A stretch of DNA of 64,000 nt from Vicia villosa (GCF_029867415.1 NC_081183.1:16860404-16924403), one strand, 5' to 3'; positions 43,042 to 56,528 are shown, counted from the first letter of the stretch. Notes: generated by a model not told the origin, from the sequence alone. Program-made: numbers and translations.

Positions 43042-46000
43042 TGTGGACCGTCCTTTCGGGCCATACCCCTCCGTGGGTGGGATACGTGAACTGACTCTTT
43101 TTTGTCGATCGGACGCTTTCGCGTCACTTTTGAAAAAGTTTACAGAGTCGCCACCGACCTTTTATTTTATCCAATGAAGGAAAGGTTTATAAAAGAAACA
43201 GAAAAAAGACCTTTGAGAGATTCTGGGTAAGGGGGTAGGTTATACAAAGGGAAGGTGTTAGCACCCTTTGTATCCATGGTTATCCATGGGCTCTTTAGTT
43301 TGCTTAGCTCATTTGCTTTACTTTTCAATTGATTCGGAATGCTTTACCTGTGTTTTTGAAATACCTTTGCAAATAGAATTTGTAATGATCCTTGTGCGGA
43401 TATATACAAATGCTTGTTTATCTTTCGAAAGATGTTTTGAAAAGATCGTTAATTTTGTAATGATCCGTGTTTGGATGTATGCAAAATATTGTCTTTTGGA
43501 AAATTCGTTTTAAAAAAACAACAGTGTATGAGAATTTTGTTTGTTTTGATTTTGAGCAAGCAAACTAGGAGGTCTACCCTGAGTTAGGAGGTCTTTATCC
43601 TTGTTCCCTTTAAAAATCTATCCATTCGTCGGATATAAACAAAAGGTTCGATTTTGTACTCGAAACAGTAGAAATGTAACTTTGATTTTGAAAAGAGTGA
43701 AAAGGGGTTACCCTAGGAGGTGCAAATGTGATTGTGATTGAATTCAGATATTTATCTTTGAAGTTAGTGATCTGACGGTTCAGTTTTATCTTTGACATAC
43801 ACGCAGTTTATATGGGTGCTGGAAATTAAAATGCGGAAATGTAAAGTGCAGAAAGTAAATCTACGCTATTACATCGATTGTGCGGGAAATGTAAACTAGC
43901 CTATTTACATGAATTTGACATCCTATACATTTATCTAGGAATTTTAAATTGCAAGAAATAAAAGGCATATTTTTGTATTTTTGTGATTTATTTTAAATAT
44001 AATTAATGCATTATTAATTAATTTAAAATAAAGAAAAGATGGAAATATGATTAAACCTAGCAAATAAGTTTAAAAATATGTACAAAATGTTTGTTAATTG
44101 ATTTTAGAACAAAACTAATTTTTTTTGGAATTTTTGAAATTTGTTTTTGGATATTTTAAGTTAATCAAAACATAATTATGCAAATAATTACACAAATAAT
44201 TAAAACTTAAAGAGAAAATTATCCTAAATATGTACAAAATTAGTTTATGATATATAAACAATATTTAACACAAAGAAAAATTTTTTTTTATGATTTTTTG
44301 ACTAATTAAAATAATTAATAAGCAAATATACAAATACATACTAATTAATTATGAAAAATATTGAAATTTTGAAGAAAAATAAAATATTTTTGTTTCATAA
44401 AATAATATATTATTTTAGAAGTTTAAAATATTTTTTGTGGAATTTTTGGAAGTTTTTAACTATTTTTAATTAATTTATCAAAGAAACTAAAATAAAAATA
44501 GAAAATAAAATTAAAAATATAAGGATACTGATCTGGTGTGGCAATTAATGAAGGAGCATGGTGAGCTTGCATGTGTGAGGCGTTGGATTGGCTTTGAGAT
44601 TGATCCAAGGGCACAGATTTGTAGGTGCATGGTATGATGGTGTACACTGAATCCAAGGGGATTCAAAGTCTTTGCAGGGGCCCACGCTGGATTGACCAGC
44701 GAATAAGATTTGAGGGAAGGGCCACCTTGGCGCGCTGAAAAGTCAGACGAACCACGCTTGGACGCGTGGTCGTCTTCAACCTCCAGAAGTGAGGTTTTCA
44801 GCTTCAAATAGCGGGGGTTTTTAACCTCCCCTATTTGGACGTTAAAATTCCAGTTTTTTAACAACCTATGAACCTGCAAAAAATACGAGTTAGCAATAGA
44901 AACAAGTGACCCAGATCCACTAATTAGAGTGTCCTGAATCCAAATATGTCATTTGTTTTAAGGTTTGAAGCTCCTAGCTATGGATACGAAGAAGATGAAG
45001 CTTAAACACTCATGGACTCGTTTTAATGGTGGAGCCTGATCCTCACGTTGGAACACTCATGCTAAGGCCCAGATCACACATATAGGTCCCCATAAGGATG
45101 TTAGGGTGGTTAGTTTGCAGTGAAATTAGTTGCATATACAGAAACGAAAATAAAACTCATATGTACATGAAGAGCTTTAAGTGCTTTATACGACTCTCAT
45201 ATGTCTATATTTAGAGCTCAATCTTACTCTATAATGTTTGAGGAGATGATTAGAAGTGTTTATTGGTATTGATATTGATTGGAAATTTGAATTTGAAAAT
45301 TACAAAGTATATGCAAATTTTGAGAATTTTTGTGATATTTCTTGCTATACTCTTGCCCTATTTCGTGTGTCCCTTCTTTTGCTGAAGTATGATGCTTCTT
45401 TTATAGCCCAAAGTTGCTTGGAACTCAAGCTAAGAAGCTTTGTTGTCTTTGTTGAAAGTTTGATTTTTAAAATATTAAAAATCTTTGAATTGTTGACCAA
45501 GCTTGACTCCATTCAATGCTCTTGTCTTGCTCTTCAATTCTTGCAGAAAAAATGAAGATTCCTTGAAGTGAGTCATACTTGGAGGCCAAGCAACCATTAT
45601 CCATGCATTTTCCTTTTAATTTTAATCTTAAAGTAAGATAAAATTATGCAAAAAATGGCCAATAAAGATGTGGGCTTTGTCTTGGTCGTGGGAGGCCCAT
45701 AGTAACATGGCAAAGATGTTTGGACCATAAAAACTTGGACTCATTTGGAAAAAAAACATTTTTGAGCAATGTTGATTTCATGCATTTTCCCAAAATTTAG
45801 CCAACTTCAACAAGGTGTAAATCCTTCAATTTTTGTCATATGAAGGAGATCTTGCACTTTTTGGAAACCTCAAAGAGTCCTCTAACCAATGTCTTTGGTC
45901 TCATATCAAAATGATTTTTGGTTCTCCTTGTGTGTCCATTTGAAAAAAGTGTCTTTTTGTTGACTTTGAAAATGACCTGTAATGTCTTTGGCCATATTTT

Positions 46001-47108
46001 TCAAATGGTGAATGCTATGACCATGGGATCAATTGCATTTGAAAGATAATTGAATTTCCTTCCCAATGAGCTTTGGTTGGCATTTTTTGGATGAAGGATG
46101 AGAGAGTTATGATCAGTCAAAGTTGAGTTGACTTTTCAGGCAAAAACCCTAATTTTGAATCTTAGGGTTTTGTTGATTTTTGATCTTTCCTTGATGAATT
46201 GTGATCATCCAATGATCAAATGTTGAATCCTTTGACAAAATATGGACTTTGACAAAAAATTTCATTTTTGACTGTCAGTTGACTTTTTTGGTCAAACGGG
46301 TCGTCTGTTGACTGTTTGAGCTGCTGATGGTGCGTCTGAGTGAATTGAAGTTTGAAAATTTGTATGATGGTACTTTGAGATGTATGGATGTATATGAAAT
46401 CCATTTGAGCTCTCAAAACTTGTTGCTCCTGTTAAAACAAGAAAAACCCTGATTAGGGACTGTCTGTATAGGAGGCAGTTAAGCGTACCTGATTTTTGTG
46501 CAGTGTTGAGTTTCTGCTAATCGCGTGATATTCAGAAGACTTCTAACACAAAAATCTTGGAAATTTGAATTGTGAAAGATTGATTTGATTGATGATACAA
46601 AACACCGTGAATTGTACTGCCAGCAGTTTGGCTGTCAACTGACTGTCCCGGTATTGAAACAGCAGTTAAAAGTGAAAAATCAACAGTCAAAGTTAATTTT
46701 CTTTTTTGTTGTTTTTTGTTTTTGTTTTTGTTTTATGTGAAAAATGAAAGTTTATTTACATGACTTGTTAAAAAACATAGACATAATAAATAACTAATAT
46801 ACTGTTACCAGTACAGTCTGAGTTTCCTGATTCTGCGCCTGCAAAAAGATTTTAACTCTGTACCAATTGTGTCAGTACTATTTATCTGTAAATAAATAAA
46901 TAGCATGTGTGAAGTAATAAACAGTATTTGGCGTTTGCGTAAGAATAAATTCAACTGCAAGCCAAAATACTGTAAGAAAAATTCTGAAAACTAAGTATTT
47001 CATATATCAGGATATTTGTTGAAATAAAAATCCATGATTATATGAGACTTTTAATTTTCAGATTGGAGTTTTCTTGAAAAATATGTGGGCAAATTTTGGG
47101 GTATAACA
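43042..47108 (-). repeat. 3' LTR of Ogre-3 (4,067 bp)
   Basis: Bounded by TGTGGACCGTCC at 43042 (end of the LTR on the sense strand) and GGGTATAACA at 47108 (start). It matches 58870-61820 with scattered substitutions and many single-base length differences. Very AT-rich around 43950-44520. No gene; TATA box on the minus strand at 45398-45408. Confidence 0.9.
45398..45408 (-). promoter_or_regulatory. TATA box of Ogre-3 LTR
   Basis: The minus strand reads GGCTATAAAAG. The copy in the other LTR near 61219-61229 is GGCTATAAAGG. The context GCAACTTTGGGC precedes both. Confidence 0.65.
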
Positions 47109-47124
47109 GTTGCCCCTATTCAAT
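47109..47124 (-). other. Polypurine tract of Ogre-3
   Basis: The minus strand reads ATTGAATAGGGGCAAC just before TGTTATACCCC, the same AATAGGGGCA core as the other two elements. Confidence 0.85.
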
Positions 47125-47394
47125 CTTCTTAAACCTGAAGAGATTGTCTGAAATCTGAAGGTAGAAGATGATTGAATAATTAGATGCCCTGAAAATTTGC
47201 ACTTACCTTGATCAGAAGAGATGTTGGAAGTTGCATTTGAATGTCGTCTGCGAAATGTTGTTGGCAGATTGAAACATTACCTGAGATGGGCTTTCAGATG
47301 CCACCTGGTAAATGGGTTGAGGGTTTGTTCATCAGCATGAATCCATTGATTATATCTTGATGAAGGATTCGAAAGTCTTTGTGTTGACTGTTTC

Positions 47395-47757
47395 GGGACC
47401 GTCCAAGGTTACCGCTTTAAGTCTTGGAAGATAATCGTTACGGAACTTGTCCAAAGTTTTTTAGATTTTGGAAGTTGATCATTGTGGAACCGTCTGAGGT
47501 ATCGCTTTAGATCTGCAACGTTAAATCGTTCTGGAACCGTCTGAGGTATCGCTGTGGATCTGCAATGTTAGATCGTTCTGGAACCGTCTGAGGTATCGCT
47601 TTGATCTGTGATGCTAGATCGTTCTGGAACCGTCTGAGGTATCGCTTTAGATCTGCAACGTTAGATCGTTCTGGAACCGTCTAAGGTATCGCTTTAGATC
47701 TGTGATGCTAGATCGTTTTGGAACCGTCTGAGGTATCACTTTAGATCTGTGATGCTT
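47395..47757 (-). repeat. 47 bp tandem repeat, about seven units
   Basis: GGAACCGTCTGAGGTATCGC recurs at 47486, 47533, 47580, 47626, 47673 (one change) and 47720, 46-47 bp apart, with degenerate units to the left. It is in the 3' UTR of Ogre-3 and unrelated to the repeats of Ogre-1 and Ogre-2. Confidence 0.88.
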
Positions 47758-48009
47758 GTTTTTGAGTTGGTAAGTGATCAGAATGAATCTTCGGCTTGAT
47801 TATATCTGAGAGAATCGTTCATGGAATTCAGGTGAACACGGCATGTGATTGAGAACATCTTTGTTGAAGATATCTGCCTACCTGAAAAATCAAGTTAGTG
47901 ATATGCAATGTTTATGATGCATGTAAATGTGAGATATTCCCGGAGAAATATGCATATTATGTTGTGCATGAATATGCGCATGATGCATGATGTATGATGT
48001 ATGAATATG

Positions 48010-48060
48010 TGAATGTATGAATGTATGAATGTATGAATGTATGAATGTGAATGTGAATGT
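48010..48060. repeat. Microsatellite of ATGAATGT type
   Basis: About five units of ATGAATGT grading into GAATGT repeats. A related ATG/CAT-rich stretch lies at 56580-56700. Between 48060 and 48880 I see only 3' UTR sequence without a supportable gene. Confidence 0.8.
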
Positions 48061-48881
48061 GATGCGTGTCAAGCTTCTAGTTGGAAAAATAAATTCCCAC
48101 TAGTCAGCTGGACTGTGATCGTTGATGATCTTTTGTCTTGCTTGAGTACCCTCGTCTGGGGAAATTCTTTGAGAACCCGGGTATCCCGTTGAAGGATCTT
48201 TGACTACTGCTTGGGGAACCAAAGGTAACTGGAAGTTCTGATGCCCTTTCAAATGGGAATGAGGAAGATGCATAATCCTCCGATGCACTATCTGACCAAG
48301 TCCGGGCGCGGGGATCACACCTTTTGAAGATAGTAATCTGGAACAACCCTGCTGGGGAATAAGACTTCTTTTGAAGAGAAAATCTTTTTGAGGAATTTGC
48401 TGAGAAATGCGTTTCTCTTGGTGATTTCCTTCTGATGGAATGATGTCCAGATGATCGGGACATTTCCTGAATGCCATTCCTGTTTTTCCTGGTAAACATC
48501 AATCATATTCAAATGCATATGCTCATTCAAAATTATCATTGGGATGCTTACGTATTTAAACAGAAGAAATGAAAATAGTGATTTTTGAAAGAGCTGCATT
48601 GAAAAGAGCCATGATAGGCGGGTTAGCACAGGGAGACAACAATCCTAGAAGTAGGAAACTGTCAGAAAGTTTTGAAAAATATTTATGAAAATAAATAGCT
48701 ATGTGAAAATGATCCAGTCAAGTTTCAACTCTGCTATTGCCAATCTGTCTTCGAGCATCTCATCCCTCACTTGTTGGAAGAAAGTGATTAGACTGATCGG
48801 TGTCTTTGAGGTGTTGAATCTTGATGGTGAGTAGGCAGCTGAACAGAACACAGTTGTATGCTTCATTCCCTAACTTTTGCC

Positions 48882-49020
48882 TAGGCCGCCCTTTCAGGTT
48901 TTCAGCCTACCGGGATAGTATTTGTTTAGTCTCTAATTTTTGCCTGGACCGCCCTTTCGGGTTTTCAATCCACCGAGACGCTCATTTTTGCCTAAGTTGC
49001 CCTTTCAGGTTTTCAACTTA
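48882..49020 (-). other. Triple hairpin after integrase, Ogre-3
   Basis: Minus-strand order from the integrase stop (20 bases away): 49020-48993 (TAAGTTG/CAACTTA, perfect), 48972-48945 (TGGATTG/CGGTCCA, two G-U) and 48909-48882 (TAGGCTG/CGGCCTA, one G-U). Same AAAA bulge, CCC or CCT inner stem and GAAA loop, with AGGCAAAA following. Confidence 0.88.
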
Positions 49021-49040
49021 GCGAGCTGTTTTTTTTCTTT

Positions 49041-52000
49041 TTAAGAGAAGTATTTTTTGACTATGTCAGCATTCACAGGGTGTGGGAAATCCTCGCCATC
49101 CATGGTGGTAAGCAACATGGCACCGCCGGAGAATATTTTCTTGATTATGAATGGTCCCTCGTAGGTGGGAGTCCATTTGCCTCTGGGATCACCTTGTGGT
49201 AAGATGATGCGTTTGACAACCAAGCCACCAGTTTGGTATGCTTGACTTTTGACTTTTTTGTTGAAGGCTTTGATCATACGCTTTTGGTATAGCTGACCAT
49301 GACAAATGGCTGCGAGCCTTTTCTCATCAATCAAGTTTATCTGGTCCAACCGTGTTTGAATCCAATCGTCTTCGTCTAGATTGGCTTCTTTCATAATCCT
49401 TAGGGAAGGAATCTGAATTTCAATTGGAAGAACTGCCTCCATGCCATAGACTAAGGAGAATGGAGTTGCCCCTGTTGAGGTACGCGCAGATGTGCGATAA
49501 CCATGAAGAGCAAAAGGTAACATCTCATGCCAGTCTTTGTAGGTTACTGTCATTTTCTGTATGATTTTCTTGATGTTCTTGTTGGCAGCTTCCACCGCGC
49601 CGTTCATCTTTGGTCGATATGGAGAAGAATTATGATGTTTGATCTTGAACTGTGTGCAAAGTTCAGTAATCATTCTGTTGTTTAGATTTGTGCCATTGTC
49701 AGTGATAATCCGTTCAGGGATGCCATACCGACAAATGAGATTGCATTTGATGAACCGGGCTACCACATTCTTGGTAACAGAAGCAAATGAAGCTGCTTCT
49801 ACCCACTTTGTGAAGTAGTCAATAGCGACCAGGATAAAGCGATGTCCGTTGGAGGCAGTAGGTTTGATTTCTCCAATCATATCAATACCCCACATTGCAA
49901 AAGGCCAAGGAGCCGTCAGGACGCTTAATGGAACTGGAGGTACATGTACTTTGTCAGCGTATATCTGGCATTTGTGACATGTTCGGGAGTGATGATGGCA
50001 GTCTGTTTCCATGGTAGACCAGTAATAACCTGCTCTCAAGATCTTTTTAGCCATTGTATGTCCACTGGAATGAGTATCGAAGGCACCATTGTGTATTTCT
50101 TCCATGATTTGTTCTGCTTCCTTCTTGTTTACGCAACGAAGTAAAGTCGAGTCATGGTTGCGCTTGTACAAAGTTCCATTGCTTAGGAAGAATTTGGAGG
50201 CAAATCTCCTTAGAAACTTTCTGTCGTTAATAGATGCCCCTTCAGGGTACTCCTGGGTTTCGAGATACCTTTGTATTTCATGGAACCATGATTTGTCTTC
50301 CATTTGTTTGGTATCGATCTCATTGCAATAGGCTGGTTCGTCTTGCCTGTAAATGGTGATCATAGGAGCTTCGTCGTCCCAATTGACTTTGAACATGGAT
50401 GACATGGTAGCTAAGGCATCAGCTAGTTGATTTTCTTCGCGTGGGATGTGTTCGAAAGTGATCTCCTCGAAGTAAGGAATCAAACTCAACACATGTTCTT
50501 TGTATGGAATTAGATTTGGGTGCTTTGTGTCCCATTCCCCTTTGACTTGGTAGATTACCAAGGCCGAGTCTCCGTAGACTTCAAGGAATTTGATTTTTAG
50601 ATCAATTGCAGCTTTGAGACCCAGAATGCATGCTTCGTATTCGGCTATATTGTTGGTGCAATTGAAACACAATCTGGCGGTGAAGGGTGTATGACCTCCT
50701 GTGGGGGAAATGATCACAGCTCCGATGCCATTGCCGAGCGCATTAGAAGCTCCGTCAAAAACCATAGTCCATCGGGATCCTGGTTGTTTGTAGTCATTGA
50801 CTAGCATAATGTCTTCGTCTGGGAAGTCAAAGTTCAATGCCTGATAATCATCTACTGCTTGATGAGCTAAATGATCAGCTACCACACTTCCTTTGATTGC
50901 TTTTTGCGAAGTGTATTGAATGTCATATTCTGTTAGGATCATTTGCCATCTTGCAATCCTTCCAGAGAGAGCAGGTTTTTCGAACACGTATTTGATTGGA
51001 TCCATCTTGGAGATCAGGAAAGTGGTGTGATTTAGCATATACTGTCTTAGTCGGCGAGCCGCCCATGCTAAGGCACAGCAAGTTTTTTCGAGTAGTGAGT
51101 ATCTTGTTTCACAATCGGTAAACTTTTTGCTAAGATAGTAGATTGCGTGCTCCTTTCGACCGGAATCGTCATGTTGTCCGAGTACACACCCCATTGAATC
51201 TTCTAACACAGTTAGGTACATTATCAGAGGTCTGCCTTCCACAGGTGGCAACAAGATTGGAGGTTTTTGGAGATATTCTTTGATTTTGTCAAAGGCTAAC
51301 TGGCATTTGTCATTCCACTTTTCCACTTGATCTTTCTTCAACAGTTTGAAGATCGGCACACAAGTAGTAGTCATGTGGGCAATGAATCGGGCGATGTAAT
51401 TTAGACGTCCCAAGAATCCTCTGACTTGTTTCTCGGTACGAGGTATAGGCATTTCTTGAATGGCTTTAACCTTGGCGGGATCAACCTCAATGCCTTTGCT
51501 GCTGACAATGAAACCTAAGAGTTTGCCGGATCTTACTCCAAAGGTACACTTATTTGGGTTCAGTCGCAACTTGTATTTCTTGAGTCTGTCAAACAACTTG
51601 TGTAAATGACCCAGATGTTCTTCCTCGGTGTTGGACTTTGCAATCATGTCATCGACATACACCTCTATTTCTTGATGAATCATATCATGAAATAGCGCTA
51701 CCATTGCACGTTGGTAGGTGGTTCCGGCGTTTTTCAGACCAAAGGGCATTACTTTGTAACAAAAGGTTCCCCAGGGTGTTGTGAAGGTTGTTTTTTCCAT
51801 GTCTTCGGGTGCCATCTTGATTTGATTGTACCCTGAGAATCCGTCCATAAAGGAGAATACCTTGCATTGTGCGGTACTGTCAACCAGCACATCGATGTGT
51901 GGTAAAGGGAAATCATCTTTGGGGCTTGCCCGATTTAGATCTCTGTAGTCCACGCACATTCTGACTTTCCCGTCTTTTTTAGGTACAGGGACGATGTTAG

Positions 52001-52488
52001 CTATCCAAGGAGGATAACTTACAACTTTTAGGAATCCGGCATTGAACTGTTTTTCAACCTCGTCTTTGATCTTTTTTGACATATCAGGCCTACTCCTTCG
52101 TAGTTTCTGTTTGACTGGAATGCTACCTTCTTTGATTGGTAGGCGATGAACTACGATGTCCGTGTCAAGGCCTGGCATATCCTCATAGGACCAGGCGAAT
52201 ATCTCGACGTAGTCTCGCAGCATTTGAATCAGTCTTTGCTTGACGCTGTGTTCTAAATCAGCCCCTATTTTGACTTCTTTCTTTTCTTCGTTGTTGCCCA
52301 AGTTGATGACCTCAATTGGCTCCTCATGAGGCTGTATGGCCTTGTCTTCTTGTTCTAGCAGCCTTGCAAGTTCTCTTGGCACTTCACAATCTTCCTCACT
52401 TTCGTCCTCAGTTTGGTAGATCGGATTTTCAAAGTCATGACGGGCAATAGCAGAATCGTTGTTGACTGGATCCAGAGTGTATGTGAAT
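49041..52488 (-). CDS. Ogre-3 RT-RNaseH-aRNaseH-integrase (second exon)
   Basis: Open from the predicted splice acceptor at 52488 to the stop at 49041, about 1,148 residues; the first internal ATG is at 52382. It carries RT (KKDGKVRMCVDYRDLNRASP, VYVDDMIAKS), a first RNase H (YLTVLEDSMGCVLGQ), a second archaeal-type RNase H (FDGASNALGNGIGA, AEYEACILGL, GDSALV, ADALATMSS) and integrase (HHCC: HNGAFDTHSSGHT... CHKCQ; DDE: GIDMIGE, TDNGTNL, GAVEAANK). It is colinear with the Ogre-2 protein. No stops or shifts, in sharp contrast to the gag-pro and ORF1 of this element. The HSRTC region in the zinc domain differs slightly from Ogre-2 but keeps the cysteines. Confidence 0.92.
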
Positions 52489-52747
52489 CTGCAAGTTAAT
52501 TATGTGAGTATGTGTGAAGAAAAAACATAGCTATTTGAAAGCGAAGAAAGAAGGAAAAAGGATCACAAAATTTAAATATGCAAGCGTCCCATGATTTTAT
52601 TGAATGCACATGATCATGATATGATAAGCCCTTATAGAAGGACCGGTGTGCTAAGGCACACGGCTTTTCAAGCTCATGGTTCGATTGTTCAGGAACCACT
52701 TTTATCTTTGCACATTATACACAAAGAAAACAGGAAATGGCATTTAC
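52489..52747 (-). other. Predicted gag-pol intron of Ogre-3 (259 bp)
   Basis: On the minus strand the donor GTAAAT begins at 52747 and contains the start of the stop TAA (52746-52744). The acceptor AACTTGCAG ends at 52489. Removal joins gag-pro to RT in frame with the same phase (2) as in Ogre-2. Length and sequence differ from the Ogre-2 intron. Confidence 0.78.
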
Positions 52748-55700
52748 TCCTGGTCAAAGGAGATCACATCCTCAGCTTCCCAGTTGTTCAATCCACTGTT
52801 GTGAGCAGGGGGTACCCAGCTGTTCCAGTTGCAGTTGTCTTTTTCATCTTCCACAACATTGATTTCATTAGTGGGAAAATGAGCAGGTGATCCTTCGGGA
52901 TAAGTGATATACTCTGCTGGATACGAGAGCCCAGGCTGAGATATCTCTGTTGGCTGAGCGAGATGCTCGATAAGGCCGTCCCATGCAGTCGGGATGATAT
53001 TTTGAATAGGGAATTGTGCATCCTGATAAGGAGTGTATGCTGACAGAAAGCAACCATCGTTGTTTGGTATTTCTCTGGCTTCTTGAAAAGCGAAATTGTC
53101 GTCGTAATGTTCATCCCATCCAGTTGGGATAATGTCCTCCATGGCAATTTGTGAGCTCGGAGGAGCGGAATATTTCACCATATAGTCATATTTGCCGCTG
53201 GGTTCTCCTAGCGTGTCCCATACTTCTTTGGGTGGATTTTGATATTGCTCAGTGACAGGACTTGTGAAAATTTGATCATTTCCAATTTGATCACCCCATC
53301 CAGTCGGGGTAAGGTCGTCCATAGCAATATAAGAATTCTGAGGTTCGGCATACTGATAATTATACCCGCCGTTTGGTTCTCCCACAGCATCCCACATTCC
53401 CATGGAAATAGGTGGAATTTCATCTGGATACGGCTGAATGATATGGTTCATGAACACTCCTTCATCTTCAATAGCGTTTACTTCTTGGCTGACAAAGTGT
53501 GACATCAATCCTTCAGAACGAGGACTTCGATCATTCTTTTGATTTTCACTATCATAGCCCAGACCTAGCTTGTCAGATTTGTAGGGTATATCGGGAAGTT
53601 GTCCCCATACTGTGCAATCACCCTGTTCAATCATGGCTTTGGCATCTTTGAGAGAAGCCATAGTTGTAGTTGGAGTAGCAGGAATATGCTTGGTGGTAGA
53701 GACATCTGGAGAGACCACCTCAAATGATTGGCATGGAGTTTCGATGAATTCGTCCTCCAACTCGACATATTTGGAATTGCTTAGGTGACTAACCACATAT
53801 TCCTCTTCGCCATAGACTGTGACAATCTTTCCTTTTACTGGATATTTTAACTTCTGATGTAGGGTAGAAGTTACAGCGTTTGCCCCATGTATCCAAGGGC
53901 GTCCAAGTAAACAGGAGTAGGCTGGGGTGAATTTCCATTACGTAAAAGATAGAATCAAAGATTTGAGAACCCACTCTGATTGGGAGATTCACTTTTCCGT
54001 ATACCGTTCTGGTTGACCCGTCAAAGGCTCTTACCACAACGTCACTTGGTTGTAACACAATTCCTTCGAAGTCAAGCTTTTCTAGTACTGTTTTCGGTAA
54101 CACGTTCAGAGAAGAACCGTTATCTACTAGCACATGAGATAGAGTGGTGCCATTACATTCAATGGAGATATGTAAGGCTTTGTTGTGATTTTTTCCCAGC
54201 AGGGGTTAGATCCACATCGGAGAAACCGAGACCATTGCTCACGGTTAGATTGGCAACACAATTCTCAAATTGGTCGACTGAGATCTCTTGAGGCACATGC
54301 GCAGCTTTCAGGAACTTCATCAGAGCTTTGGCATGAGCTTCTGAATATTTTAGCAGAGATAGCATTGAGATTTTTGAAGCAGTGTGCCCCAGTTGCTCAA
54401 CAATATTGTAATCACTTTTGCAGATGATTTTCAATATTTCCTCCATTTCTTGCTTTGATGGATCCTCAGCAGTGATCTCCACCGGGGTTTGAATTTGTTC
54501 AACTTGTGGCTCTTTGCCTCGAGCGCTGACATTTTGATTAGGAACTGGAACTCGGACTGGACCAGCAGCAACATTTGGAGAAATTTCTGGTGAAAAGATT
54601 CTTCCACTTCTCGTGATTTTGCTGGTACCCACAATATTACCCACAGTTGGAGTAGTTATCTTTGGGGTCTCTTCAGTCGAGGTACCCTGCTTAATTCCAT
54701 GAATGTAAACATTAGCGTCATATCCCCATGGGACAGCTTTGTTTGAGGAGTATGGAAATGGAGTTGGACTAGCAATGACTACTGATGCCACTTTGAGTGT
54801 AGCAGAAATTTTGAATGGAGCCTTGGCAGAGATTTTGAATGGTAAGCTGGATATCACTGAGGCATCCTCTATTCTTATCCCGTTTGCAAAGACTTCGCAC
54901 AGTACGTCCATAGAAGGGAGCCTCTCAAACATAATGATACGGCGATCCATCCATTTTTGAATTCCCATCCTCAGATTTTCACAACCATTGGGCAGACAGG
55001 AGCAGTAAAAGCAGTCGGGGTCACACCCTGGGAAGTAACCAGCTCGGATTAGCTTTCCTTTGACTTCGCAGAGTGGAGTTGATAATTCGTTCACATCATA
55101 GATGTAAACAGTGTCCAGGATAGCGTTGACAGTTTTGTCATGCTTTGGCATAGGTGCTGTGATGACATTTGGAGTTTCTGGAGGATCGAACTCAATTTCA
55201 CCAGCATCTATCATATCTTGTATTTTATTTTTCAGGGCCCAGCAGTGATCTGCGTCATGTCCTGGACAGTTTGAGTGATAGGCACATGTCGCATCAGGGC
55301 GATAATTCAGAGAGGAAGTGTTGACATTCTTTGGAGGACCTCTTAAGGTGATCAGATCTGCTTTTAGCAAGTGCTGCAATGCCTGAGAGATTGGCATGTT
55401 GATTTTAGTGAAATTTCTTCTTGGTGCATCTGGTCGATGCGTATATTTTGGCTGTTGATCTTTTTGAGGCGCAGATGCGGAGATCAGAACTGCCCCTACA
55501 GATTGATGCTGTTCATTTTTGCGACTTTTCTGAATTTGAGTTGTATTGACCTCATTTCTCCCACTGATGGGGCCTTTTTGTAGTACCAGAGGTGGAACCT
55601 ATTTGAATTTTTCCATTTTGTATGCCACTTTCAACACGTTCTCCGGTCAGTATCAGGTCAGTGAAACCTGATGATGAACTTCCCAGCAAATGGCTATAGA

Positions 55701-56528
55701 AAGGGCCAGTTAAAGTGCCCCATGAACATGTCAACTAGTTCGCGATCAGATAAGGGTGGTTGAACCCTTCCAGCCATATCTCTCCACTTTTGTGCATATC
55801 CTTTAAAACTTTCTTTTGGTCCCATAGACATGCCCCCTTAGTTGAGTACGGGTTGGCGCAAGATCAGCATTGTATTGGTACTGTTTGTAAAAAGCAGCAG
55901 CTAATTCTTCCCAAGTATGAACCTTGGTATTTTCCAGCTGGTAGTACCACTCGAGTTGTGTACCCGACAGACTTTCTTGGAAGAAGTGAATCCACAATTT
56001 GTTATCCGTTGTATGAGGTTGTATCTTCCTCACATAGGATCTCAGATGTAGTTTCGGGCAAGAAACTCCATCATATTTTGCAAAGACAGGAACTTTGAAT
56101 TTTTGGAGGGATAACAACATCCGAGATGAGCCCCAGATCATTGAAATCTAGGCCAGGTATTTTTTGTATCTCCATAGCTTTCATACGGTCTTCCAGCTGT
56201 TGGTATTTTTCATTATCCGGTTCGTCCCCAGAATGATCATTTTCTTCATTTGAAGAGAGAAAGGGTTTAGCAGAACCCTGGTTGCTTTGATTGTCTTCTT
56301 GTTCATCATCACCGACTGTTTCAGGGATCGGTGGCTTTGTGAACTTTTTGACTGGAATTTTGATCTTTCTTCTCAGGTGACTCACACCTACAGATCCTTT
56401 GGGCTTCTTTTTCTTCTTGATTATCAGGGCTTTCAGTTCTTGCTGCCCCTTTGCCAGTTCCAGAATTGCCACTTGAACTTGGGCATTCTGTGCTTCGAGA
56501 TTCTTGATACTTGCATTTCGGATTCCAT
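52744..56528 (-). pseudogene. Ogre-3 gag-protease, broken by frameshifts
   Basis: Colinear with Ogre-2 gag-pro but split into at least six frames. N-terminal coiled coil from ATG 56528 (shifted almost at once); capsid core 56141-55803 (LEWYYQLENT, FYKQYQYNADL); a linker with CAYHSNCPGHDADHC (zinc variant, about 55300-55260); protease in 54133-53789 (VDNGSSLNVLPK, an N where Ogre-2 has T); then 53796-52744 with GLGYDSENQ (G-patch-like) and two to three copies of a WD..GEPSGKYDY...IIPTGW module. Many breaks look like single-base gains or losses, so some may be sequencing errors rather than true mutations. Confidence 0.85.

Noticed and set aside
45256..45555. 99-residue ORF in the Ogre-3 LTR
   Set aside because: It is not preserved in the second LTR copy because of indels, and has no motif.
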